A DNA stretch of 64,000 bases, taken from the NCBI GenBank assembly GCA_964019335.1, contig OZ025655.1, positions 778,792-842,791 of the forward strand, in the 5' to 3' direction. Positions 1-9,448 of the stretch are shown here, one piece after another. A model generated the notes under the pieces. That model was not told the origin of the DNA, made no database searches, and saw nothing but the letters and a program-made list of their open reading frames with translations. The stretch comes from Diplonema japonicum. Its lineage: Eukaryota; Euglenozoa; Diplonemea; Diplonemida; Diplonemidae. A program made the translations under genes and the position numbers. Numbering within the stretch: position 1 is the stretch's first letter; each line of letters opens with the position of its first letter.

Positions 1-170
1 TTCTTTTTTTTTTTTATTATACTATATGTTTCCCTTCATTTCGTCAGCCCCCTTTTGTTACTAATCATGGGTGAAAAAAGTTAAATTGAAGAAAAGTACC
101 TTAACAAAAGGGGAATAAAAAAAAGTGGAGAGGGGGGAGGGGAAACGTTAAGATAGAGACCTTTTTTTTT
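1..170. other. Left-edge non-coding flank
   Basis: The stretch holds T-runs, A-runs and a G-rich patch. No frame here resembles a protein. It would be the 3' flank of the ubiquitin-like gene that ends at 171. Confidence 0.6.
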
Positions 171-968
171 TCAACCGCAAATAAAAACCGCCCCTTCATG
201 CACACCAAGCTCGTAGAGCACGGCACCGGGTGTGAAGAGCTCTGTCTCCTTGTAGGACAACAATACTTCGGATGGTTTGCAGTTTTTTCTAATATAAGTT
301 TTTGTTCCCCCCCCCACCATCCTTTCTTTAACATACTCTTTAGCAACTGCGATCTTCAGTGCAGAAACTGTTTCATGAAGTGCTAAGGAAACAGAGCACA
401 CCGCACCGTCCTGCGACTTAACATAAAGCGTGACGGGGCCCGTCTTGGTGGGGATGAGGAATAACGTCGCGCCATCAATAATGTTGGCATCACACAGCAG
501 TGTGTGGTCTTCCACAGGAAGGCTGTTGTAGTTAATCTTGTTGGGACGGGGTACCGATTGTGGGAAGCGTGTCTTGACGATCCCCATCGTCTCGTTTGGC
601 ACAGCATGCACTTCGATCGATCTGTTCTCAGAAATGATTTTCACAGTCAGCTTCATGGTGGTGTCCGAGGAGCTGAAGGCCAGTCTCTGGTTGACATTGG
701 CTGACTCCCTTATGTCCTTCATGTCCTTTGCCCTTTTGTAGATCTGTTTCCTCACCAGACGGGGGATGTCTTCGGGGAGATCGCCTTCCTCGATTATCTT
801 GAAGGCAGCCAGTGTCATGACGCCCTCTGCGTTGAGCCGCCCCTGCCACTCCAGCAGCCCCATTTCGTTAAGAACGTCCCACAGCCCCTTGTCCCCTGAC
901 GTGGCTTGCAGTCCTGCTGGCATCGCGGGTGCTGAGCTCATCGCTGTTTCACCGCAGTCGTACCCCAT
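171..968 (-). CDS. SAM-like plus tandem ubiquitin-like domain protein
   Basis: Two exons (337-968 and 171-288) give 249 residues. The 48-nt intron 289-336 begins GTATGT, ends TTAG and contains a G-run; unspliced, it would add 16 residues inside a beta-grasp fold. Residues about 28-85 look like a SAM domain, with the expected spacing of leucines and acidic residues. They are followed by two ubiquitin-like modules, about 105-170 and 175-249. The second, once spliced, aligns with ubiquitin helix and strands (TVSALKIAVAKE, then VLLSYKETEL). It does not end in a Gly-Gly tail, so it is probably an integral Ubl, not a conjugated modifier. The start at 968 is the first ATG after a CCCTTAG acceptor-like site. 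The function is unknown; an adaptor in ubiquitin or ciliary biology is a guess. Confidence 0.8.
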   Translation of the reverse strand: MGYDCGETAMSSAPAMPAGLQATSGDKGLWDVLNEMGLLEWQGRLNAEGVMTLAAFKIIEEGDLPEDIPRLVRKQIYKRAKDMKDIRESANVNQRLAFSSSDTTMKLTVKIISENRSIEVHAVPNETMGIVKTRFPQSVPRPNKINYNSLPVEDHTLLCDANIIDGATLFLIPTKTGPVTLYVKSQDGAVCSVSLALHETVSALKIAVAKEYVKERMVGGGTKTYIRKNCKPSEVLLSYKETELFTPGAVLYELGVHEGAVFICG

Positions 969-973
969 TTTTT

Positions 974-2012
974 TTTCCCCCTCCCTAAGGGATAGCCAGT
1001 TAGTTGATCATAATCATGAGCACAAAGTTCGTCGTTATGTCGTCAATGGGCAAGGGGTCAATGGGCTGCACAAGAACATGTGGAAGGGTGTCATGAAAAA
1101 AATGAAAGAGAACGAGTTCTGATCTTAAAAAAAGGGGGGAGGGGAGGGGGAGGGGCGCAGGGCGATGGGCGAGGAGAAGGGGGAGGGGGGGGAAGGGGGG
1201 TGAAGTCCATTTTCGCTGATCATGGAGATGATGTTGTAACGACACAGCCCAAGAAGAGAAAGAAGAAATATAAAAAAAAAAAAAAAAAAACCCTCTCCTT
1301 CGTTGGACTTTGGGTTCTTGTTTAACTTTTTTTTTGTTCATTTTCTTTATTCCCCCCCCCCCCCCCCCGGTTCTTTCTTCCCCTGCTGTTGTTGTGTCGT
1401 TACCTTTTCTGGTGGATACCCTTTTATTTTCGTTCTCTCCTTCTCTTTCTTTTTCCAAAAGAAAATACACAAAAATGGTGTTTTCTGAATGTAACTCAGC
1501 TCAGACGATACGCGAGCATGGGACCTGGTAGAATCACTTTGGATTGAATGATCCATGTGCCTGCAGGAGGCCAGCCAACATAGGACACCGCATAAGACTA
1601 GTACCAGAAATATTTCTTGTTCCCTTTTTTTTTTTTGATTGGATAAGTTGGTAGGGCCAGGGAGCCCTGACATCACACTTTTTAAGGCCGTTGTGACCCC
1701 TCCCCCTCTTTTCCCGATGAGTCGAAAAAAAAAACCCCCCCATAGATACATATTCTGTTAAGAGAGATGTAAAGGGAGGTGATTGCCTTAACATGATCTA
1801 GCATTACTGCTAATCAAAAAAGAATTATTATTCATCGCCACAAGGTCGGGTGTTGTAAATCTTTTTTAAACCGTTCAAAGAAGACTCAAGATGTGCCGAC
1901 CACAGTTCTCTGGTATGAAGTGAATTCTCTTTTTTTTTTTCTTTTTTTTCTTTTTTTTCTTTTTTTTTTTTTTTGAATCAAATCATTATTACATTTCACC
2001 CAAAAGAAAGAG

Positions 2013-2043
<31 letters not shown>

Positions 2044-3239
2044 CGCTTTTTTCAAAAAAGTCAAGGCAGGGAGGGCAGTGCTTACTCACCAGCGCTTTCT
2101 TTTGCTTCTTTTGAACTTTTTTTTTTTTTTTTTTTGTTTTATCAGTATTGGGGAACCTTGAAGAAGAAAAGAATGAAAAAAAAAGGGGGGAAAGGGGTAG
2201 GGGAAAGGAAGGATACGATCACCAACCGAACCCTCCTTTTTTTTCTTTTTTTTTTTCTCTTCTTTCTTTTTTTTTCTCGTTTGTTCTCTTTGCCGGACAA
2301 GTATTTAAAGAAAAAAAAAAAAAAAACTTGTTTTCAAAGAAGGGGGGAAAAGGGGGTGAAAGGGTGAAAGGGAATGCCGATTGTACTGTTTCACATCGGG
2401 TTGCCCACATGCTATCTACTCGGTTGAGTGCAATAAAAAAAAAATCCCCGTCTGAGGGCAACTCTTGAGCACAGAAGTGTATTTTTTTTGTTGGTGCACA
2501 GAACGCACTTTTTTTAACCATAAAAAAGATTATGCAAACTGCGCAAAAATAAAAAAAGGGGGATAGCGGGCGTACATTGAGACAAAAGAAAAAAAAGGAG
2601 ACATTTAAGAGGAAAAAAATGAGGTAAGGGGAGGGAAGACAACTACCTGTTTGTAAGAAAGAAAACACACAGTGCAACGACCATTGCAGCAAAGGGTTTC
2701 CCTTAGTGTGTCCACTTCCCCCCCCCCCCCCCCCCCCCAGTTTGGCGTACTTTGTATTCAATAACTGCACTTGTGACGTGGAAAAGAAATTGGGCAATTG
2801 ACATGAGAAAAAAAAGAAGAAGAAAAGAAGAAGAAAAAAAAAAACAAGGATGAAAGGCGGCTACAGAATCACAAAGGAGACAGTTTCAAAAGGGTGCTCT
2901 CGAGACCCTCAAAGGCCAACTCCCGATGGCCAGGCACGTGTTCTTCTATTGGGGGTATGAATGCCGTCTGTTGGTTAAGAAAAGAAAGAAGAAAGAAAAA
3001 AAAAGGGAAATATAAAGAGAAGAAAAAAAAAATCCCTTTTTTTTCAACCAAAGCATTTCTCATGCATTTTTAGCACTGCAAATAGCAACAACAACTAAAT
3101 AAAGCGACCCAAATTAGAAGTCAAGACCGGGCGTAGGAAGAAAGAAAAGAAAAGAAGAAAAAAAAATAGCAGAAAGACTGAAATAGGGGATGATAGAACA
3201 CAAAGAAAATGAATGATGGGAGAACGGGAAACCTCCCCT
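974..3239. other. Homopolymer-rich gene-free gap (2.3 kb)
   Basis: No credible coding region is visible on either strand. The stretch is dominated by A/T homopolymers, purine-rich (GA/GGA) blocks, a 17-nt C-run at 1352-1368 and a 21-nt C-run at 2718-2738. The reading frames it contains are low-complexity K/E/F/S strings. It is the longest gene-free interval inside the otherwise compact array, so a transcription start or stop region could lie here. That is inference only. Confidence 0.6.
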
Positions 3240-4436
3240 CTAATACACCTCCTTCCAAGCCGACCACATCCCAAAGAACAGAGCAAATATAAACCCGTAG
3301 ACAAAGATACAAGTGTGAAGGCGAGGTGAGAGGACTAAGTAGATGTGGTAGCCTCTCGGGTCGTGGAACCCCAGGTAGAAGCAGAGGTAGAAGACGCCAA
3401 CACCGATGGCAAGGAGGAGGTCGGTGGTCGTAAGCTGCCGCCTTCCACCGCCTATACCCGAGTGGTCAAGCCCCATGAATAGGAGATTCAGGGCATGCAC
3501 GTTGATGAGAAAGAAGTCTGTCTGCCATTTGACGAATTCTTGCTTTTGCTTTTCGTTGGAAAGCACAAACAATAGCGCCATGGGGACAATAATGACCCAC
3601 CAGATGCCGACTGTCACGGACGCACCGCACAGTGCAGGGAACCGCAAGATCTCAGCGGGCCTCTCCAGCTCGGGTACCCACGTGCTGATCCCCGCAAGGA
3701 GCAACCTCAAGGTCATGATGTTCCATGAGGTCATTGTGTACGAGGTCACCATGATGGTGCGCTGCAGCTTGTCGGGTGTGATCTTTAATCGTACTAAGAA
3801 CAGTGCCAAACAGTATATTCCCAACAGCAACCTCCACACACCTCCCCACGTCTCCTTCTTTGTGGAGTGGTCTGGCTCCCCACGGAATGGGTAGTGCCCT
3901 GCCGATGTTGCTGCCAGCCCTCCCAACACACCTCCCAGCAACACCACTGCAATCACTGCTACAGGCGACCACGGCCCCGCCCTGATGTGGTGCGGGACAC
4001 CTACCAGTTCTGGTAGCTCAAATACTCTGATTTTGTTTCTTTCCTTAAACCCCTCTTCCATGTCTGTTTTTTTTTTCCTCTCTTCCCAACCACCGATTTC
4101 CAGCGGCGTCTGTCCCATCCATTCAGACGTGCTCCGGATCATCTTCTTATCGCTACCGCCCCACAGCACCCACCTCCCGTCCTGCACCGCCATCCATGCC
4201 ATGTCGCCCAGCCTGCTGTAGATGGGCACGCCTTCCGATCGCAAACCTGTCTGTTTGTACGTCCCGTTGACACCCACCTTGGACCCCATCACCACGAGCT
4301 CGGAGGGGTGCTTCTTCGTCTCGTCAATGGCAGACTCCATCAACATCTTCAGCCCTATCTTCTGAGGGGGCGGCTGCCCAAACTCAATGTTCACCATTAC
4401 GATGTCATCATCAGCAGTGCCATACGGCTCGAGCAT
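3240..4436 (-). CDS. Multi-pass membrane protein, AIG1/FAR-17a-like topology
   Basis: A single exon encodes 398 residues. Residues about 1-130 form a soluble part with a G-x-Y and W-rich pattern (VNGTYKQTG, then GRWVLWGG). After a charged linker there are roughly seven hydrophobic segments from about residue 160 to the C-terminus. The order is one segment, then a block with SYTMTSWNIMTLRL, then a segment with HALNLLFMGLDHSG, then a C-terminal pair. The layout resembles AIG1/FAR-17a or rolling-stone-type membrane proteins, in which conserved Trp, Asn and His residues sit at segment ends, but the match is weak. The start follows ACAACACAG by 8 nt. Only 53 nt separate it from the tentative stop of the gene upstream. 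Function unknown. Confidence 0.72.
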   Translation of the reverse strand: MLEPYGTADDDIVMVNIEFGQPPPQKIGLKMLMESAIDETKKHPSELVVMGSKVGVNGTYKQTGLRSEGVPIYSRLGDMAWMAVQDGRWVLWGGSDKKMIRSTSEWMGQTPLEIGGWEERKKKTDMEEGFKERNKIRVFELPELVGVPHHIRAGPWSPVAVIAVVLLGGVLGGLAATSAGHYPFRGEPDHSTKKETWGGVWRLLLGIYCLALFLVRLKITPDKLQRTIMVTSYTMTSWNIMTLRLLLAGISTWVPELERPAEILRFPALCGASVTVGIWWVIIVPMALLFVLSNEKQKQEFVKWQTDFFLINVHALNLLFMGLDHSGIGGGRRQLTTTDLLLAIGVGVFYLCFYLGFHDPRGYHIYLVLSPRLHTCIFVYGFIFALFFGMWSAWKEVY

Positions 4437-4489
4437 CTTCCAACCTGTGTTGTCATGGGTGCATGGTGCACGGAAGTGAAATACTAAAT

Positions 4490-4973
4490 CTACAGCTCGC
4501 TGTGGATGTTGGGCATCGTGTGCGTGTCTTGGAGCTCCTCATCTTCGGATGCAGAGGTGTGAAGGGACCACGCACCCACAGGGGACGGGATAACTAGCTG
4601 CTCATCACAGATGACACCATCTTCCGCCTCGTTAGAGATACCCTCCCTCCCTTCTGTAGTGTGTCATGCTAGTCAGCAAGCAAACAAGATATCAAGGGCG
4701 CCACTCACAATAGTTCAATCCAGAGGCTGTCTTCTCCACAAGTCTGCCTGTTTCTTTATCTTCCTTAGAGTAGAGTGGCACGGTAGCTAAGAGACCCGAC
4801 AGGGCCCCCACAGAAGCTCCTGCCAGAGTCGCACCGCTCACCATCTCACCCACCATCATTGCTGTGGCTGAGCCCCCGCCCATGGCCCCCCCCGCCATGC
4901 CAATAGCGTTCTCTGCTCTTGCGTTATGCACGACACACGGGCTGTCGCGTGTGCACTCCCTCCCGCACCCCAT
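4490..4973 (-). CDS. Small Gly/Ala-rich protein, 3' exon tentative
   Basis: Exon 1 is clear from 4973 to about 4709. It encodes a Cys-containing N-terminus (MGCGRECTRD) and then a Gly/Ala/Met-rich hydrophobic stretch of about 45 residues that could form two packed helices of the glycine-zipper type. Left unspliced, it ends at a TGA at 4692 (93 residues). Downstream in a different phase lies a coding-like acidic tail, with DEQL and then SASEDEEL, ending at TAG 4490-4492. A 58-nt intron, 4651-4708, from GTGAGT to an AAG acceptor joins them in frame (141 residues), but that acceptor is atypical for this window. Splicing at the nearby CTACAG instead creates a stop. Function unknown; possibly an organelle membrane protein. 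Confidence 0.55.
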
Positions 4974-5067
4974 TAGTGTAGTGTGTAATACCTAACAGTG
5001 TTTTGCAGCTATCGACAATGAGGAAATCAGCAATCTAATTACTTCGTTATGGGATAGGGTTTCCTGG

Positions 5068-7886
5068 CTACTGCGCAGGGTCAATGTTGAATAAGGAGGC
5101 AAAGTTTTGAAGAGTCTGTTTTTTTTTTTTTTTCCACCTCCCCCTTTTTGTTGTTGCCTACCGTGAGGTCGACAGCAGCGCCGTCCAAGGTGTTCAATGC
5201 TGCTATGATGATCTCGATGTCCTCCTTCAGCGGCAGCCACCGCCTGTGGTGTGGTGTTCTATGTGCAGTTGAACATACTCGTCATGCGAATGCTTCAGTT
5301 CTGCCGGCTTTATGAGCATCTCGTCCACGTCCTGCCTGCTGTGCGGCGATGAGATGTCGATGACAAGAGAGTCGTCCGGAAGGGTCTCTGGGAGCATTGA
5401 CCGGAGTACAACAAGGATCGAGCTCCGATATTTGATAAGAGAGTTCTCAACTGTGTGTGGTGTCACAGTGCGCAACACATACCTTCATGGTCTGTTGTTG
5501 CCCTAAGGCCCGACCTCACAAGGTGCAGTAGCAGCCCCTTCAGGCTGACCATCAGCACGTCCCTGTACTTATACTGCTCAAAGTCCACGTCCTTGTCGCT
5601 GCCCTCCAGTGCCAACACCGTCCCTCGCAAAGCCTCCGGTAGCGTCTTCCCCAAGTCAGGGTACTTACGCAGTGCGGACAACGCCCAACATGCTTGGATC
5701 CTCACCTTAAAGTTCCCTTCATCATGCAAGATGTGCGACAACTTGATGACAAGCTCTGTTGCGTCCCCACCCACACCTCCAGAGCGGACGTTGGCATTCC
5801 TAAATATCTGAGCCACGGCATAGGCTGTGTTCCACCGCACCTTCACGTTTGTGTCATCGAAGAGCACAATCAGCGCCTCGAACACTTCGGTCAGATTACC
5901 TTTGTAGAGCAGCCCGCTGTTGCCCACCGCACGCACCACGTTCCATGGCATCTTCGACTTGCACTTTTTTAAATATGCGATGCATGTGCTCATGATATCG
6001 TGCACTAAGCTGTCGTCACCTTCTTTTGGCACTTCCTTGATCTGGTCGCATAATGACGCTGCTGCCCACGCTGTCTTCTGGTGTAGCGCTTGTTGGTCGC
6101 TCTTGAACATAGCTAACAGCACGTCGGCCACACGCTTTCTGTGCTCTAAAACACGAGGAACGCCCACCCACACCCCAAGCACTTTGGCAGCCGACCCCTT
6201 CACAGTGTTGTTCGTGTCGCCGCACACCCTTACTACCGTGTCAAGCATCAGGGTGAAGGTTTCGTCGTTTACATTTTTTAAAATCTCAGGCGTCACGTTG
6301 CTCAGTGCCGACACAGCATGCCCACGCACAGCAGCGACAGGGTCACGTGTGAGCGGTATGATGATGTCCACCATCAGTTGCGCTAGCTCGTCTGGTTTGC
6401 CAGCTAGCACACAAACATTAAGCACAGTCTCTGCGCCAGTAGGTTTTCTCTGAAGGTCGCCAGCAGCATTCACACCACGTGGGTCAGCACCCGGTGGGAG
6501 GTGACTGTCCCCGAAACACGAGAAGTCTATCACCGGGATTTCATCATTCGGTTGCAAAACAGACGGCAGGCCCTGCTCCGAAGCAGCAGACAAGAAGCCT
6601 ATTGCAGTCAGCTTTGACATCTGATCCGGTGCCTTCTGGAGCTCTATCGCAAGGCGCTTCAACTCGTCCCAGCGTTTAGATACAATATGAGGGTAGTTCC
6701 GTGCGAGGGCCGCCCACAGCCTAATTGCCTCTATCCTGTAGGCGGTGCAGTTACCGCTTTGTGATATGCTGCATGCATGATTCAAAATCCCGTTGTCGTT
6801 CTCAAAAGCCTCGCATATTTCCTTTACAGGCTTTTTCGTACCTGCAATCGCAGAGAGCACCTGCGCTGCAGCAATGACTGTCCCCTTATCCGGACCTGTG
6901 ATCAACTTGTACAGTTCTGGTAATGCAGAACACAGCTCATGTGCTGCCTTCGGGAGCTTGAAGTAAGGGGTGACCATTATGACGGACTGGAGGAGGTGCA
7001 GAAGAGATGCTGTATGTGATGCAGAGATGTACTTCACGTCTGTGTCTCGCAGAGCCAGCAGCACAGCACGGTGTAGCTCGCGTAGGATACAGCCAAGCTT
7101 CTCGGAGTAGGACATGAAAGATCTTCCCGCTGTCGTGTCTGCCGCCTGCGTCATCAGCTGTGATGTGTGTTCCAGAAGGTGGTTTGCCGCACCCACCGCC
7201 TGTGTCCTGACCCTGAAGGAAGGGTCGTACAAGAACAGTGCCAAGATGGAGGGTGGTGACTTCTCTGTGACATGGTGTTCCGGGAGGAGTGAAACGGCCT
7301 CTGCAAGCACTGTCTGCTTCTTCTTCGGAAAGCAGGCCTTGAAGAAGCCATTCACAGCGTGCATGGCGTGGTACCGCACGGGCTCAGTTTTCGATGTCAA
7401 GCACAGGGGCGTTAGTGTGTTCAGAACTCGCAGACCTTCAGCATCTGCGAAGGGACCACACCACGTGAAGAGGAGCCCCAAGGTCTGGAGGAGGGTAACC
7501 GTGTTGTCAGGATGTGTGGTGAGGAGGTCAAGTGCCTTGAGTGCTACGTCTGCACATTGCTGGGCAGTTCTCCCTGCTAACAGGGGTATTTGGATGCCCA
7601 AACCGTCGAGTTTTGCGTTCAGATCGATGGCAGTGTCTTCTGAAAAAGCCGTGTTTGTGAAGGCTGCAGACGGTTCCTTCACTACACCACGTGCCCTGCC
7701 CTTGCTCCTGTCGCTCCCCGTGCTTCCTGTGGATCGGTACCCATCACTGCCGTAGCCCTTCCGGCCGCTACCCGGCTCAGCCCTCCAGTTATCGCTGTCC
7801 CAACCAGAACGCGGCTTGACTTTCGTGTCATCATCTTTGAAATTTGTTTGTGTTTTGTTTTTCGGTTTCCATAAACCGCCTGGCAT
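5068..7886 (-). CDS. HEATR6: HEAT-repeat protein, HEATR6 homologue
   Basis: Four exons (5483-7886, 5279-5450, 5162-5243, 5068-5115) encode 901 residues after removal of introns of 32, 35 and 46 nt. The N-terminal 60 residues are Arg/Gly/Asp-rich and probably disordered. The rest is continuous helical HEAT/ARM repeats. The C-terminal part carries the HEATR6 hallmarks: NVKVRWNTAYA, then NFKVRIQACWALSALRKYPD, then DVDFEQYKY. HEATR6 proteins are scaffolds of poorly known function. All three introns lie in the last eighth of the coding region. The start at 7886 is the first ATG after CCACACACAG and sits 2 nt from it. An upstream ATG at 7935 would splice into a stop. Confidence 0.9.
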
Positions 7887-7940
7887 CTCTGTGTGTGGGT
7901 TACAAGGACGAAGAACAACCGGCAAAGATACATAACATTG

Positions 7941-8309
7941 TTAGTTAACTGAAAGAGTAAGGTCTGTCTTCAGATACCCGACCTCCTTCTCGTGGTAGGT
8001 GGTTGTGTAGTCCTCCTTCGAGGGGAGGATGGGTCGCGTGAAGCGAGAATCATCCCAAAGTACAAGCCAACCAGCTGTTTCCTCTATCCACACACGCCTT
8101 CCTTGGATGCTTTTCCACGAACAGGCTTCGATTGTTGCCTGCTTCCCATCTAGCTTGTGGCAATGGTGCCCACAATCGTAAAACCCTACGACACCCGACT
8201 TTTCCCCGTCCTTCCCTTCATACCCGGAGGCATATGCATGTTTTGCAACCACTGTACTGCCCTCCACCCACACAGCCCACAGAAACACAACTATGACTGC
8301 CCTCAACAT
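7941..8309 (-). CDS. Small secreted or luminal protein
   Basis: A single exon encodes 122 residues. An N-terminal hydrophobic stretch (MLRAVIVVFLWAVWVEGS) is a likely signal peptide. The remaining 100 residues contain two Cys close together and a beta-rich pattern with several Trp (ETAGWLVLWDD). I do not recognise the family. The pattern faintly recalls the W-rich N-terminal domain of the protein encoded at 3240-4436. The predicted leader between the CTTAG acceptor-like site and the ATG contains a 17-nt C-run (G-run 8313-8329 on the plus strand). The HEATR6 homologue starts 54 nt downstream. Confidence 0.68.
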   Translation of the reverse strand: MLRAVIVVFLWAVWVEGSTVVAKHAYASGYEGKDGEKSGVVGFYDCGHHCHKLDGKQATIEACSWKSIQGRRVWIEETAGWLVLWDDSRFTRPILPSKEDYTTTYHEKEVGYLKTDLTLSVN

Positions 8310-9448
8310 GACGGGGGGGGGGGGGGGGGCACCTAAGTCCGGAGTGAATTCAAAAATACCGCAAATCTCTTAATCTTTTCCCGGAAAAAACGTGACACCC
8401 AGAAAAGGAGGACCTAATTTTTCCATGACGTCCACCCCCCCCCCCCCCCCCCCCCCCCGGGACCTTCCTTCTAGACGAATCTTATTTTGTTTTCATTTTG
8501 TGTTTGTATGCTCAAAGTAAGGCAGAAGACGCCTAAGGAGGACTCAGAATCACAGCAGCCGTCGGTAAAAAAAAAAAGAAGAATGATTGGAAATGCATTG
8601 CAAGCATCAAGTCCTGTACAGCGAGGTACCTTATCAGGGCACACTTTTTCCGGGGCACTATTAAGAGATTTACAGTAGTTAAAAAGAAATATTTGAACAA
8701 ATAAGGAACAAAATGAAAAGGGGGGTATAAAAAAAAGGGGGGACACAAGCTGATTATTGGAAAGGGTGAAAATGAACCAAGGAAAAGGGGGGTGACCAAA
8801 AAATTAAGGTAGGAGGATGACCAGGGGGGAGGGGGGGTTTTTTTTCCGGGGTCGCGACAACACTGACGTCAGGTGTTTGGATATTCGGGTCAAGAACAAC
8901 TAGGGCAAAGATTATGACAAGATTTCTAGCCAATCTCCCCTAAAAGGTTGTTCCTAATTGCCCCAATTTTCTTTTTTTTCCCCGAACACAAAGCCTGCGC
9001 CTCACCTCTAAGAGTCCGAGTGAATTATCGACTAAAGGGGCTTTTCAGGGGGGAAAATTCAATGAGGGTTTAATTCAGCGCACTTCTGAGATGAGGCGTT
9101 GTTTTTTCTTTGTTGGGAAAAAAAAGGGGGGGGGGGGCTGCAACCAAAAAGAAAGAACAAAATAGTTTCGTTCATTAGAACTCTAGAGGGGATGGGGAAA
9201 AGGTAAAATTACCAACCGGGGGAGAAAAAAAAGAAAAAAAGGTAAAAAAAAAAATGAGAAATCAACGCTATAACACCATCGCTGGGTGGTGCTCTTTAGA
9301 ATGGGGGGGGGGGGGGGGGTTTCTCTTCCTTTCTTCTAGAGTTGATTTATTTCTTCTTTTTTTCTTCTTTCTTTTTGGTTACAGGCATGATTTTTTTTTT
9401 GAAAGAGCTAAAGCCCTAGAAAGAACGGAGGGAGGAAAGGATCTAATC
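8310..9448. other. Gene-free gap with G- and C-runs (1.1 kb)
   Basis: No coding region is seen on either strand. The stretch contains a G-run at 8313-8329, a 24-nt C-run at 8435-8458, and G-runs near 9123-9137 and 9303-9319, plus A/T homopolymers. It forms the 3' flank of the nucleoporin gene and the 5' flank of the small secreted protein gene. Confidence 0.6.

Noticed and set aside
1000-1751. Several overlapping frames rich in K, E, F and S
   Set aside because: They are translations of homopolymer and GA-rich tracts with no domain and no consistent start.
2219-2797. 192-codon minus-strand frame
   Set aside because: It is made of translated poly-A/T and poly-G/C runs.
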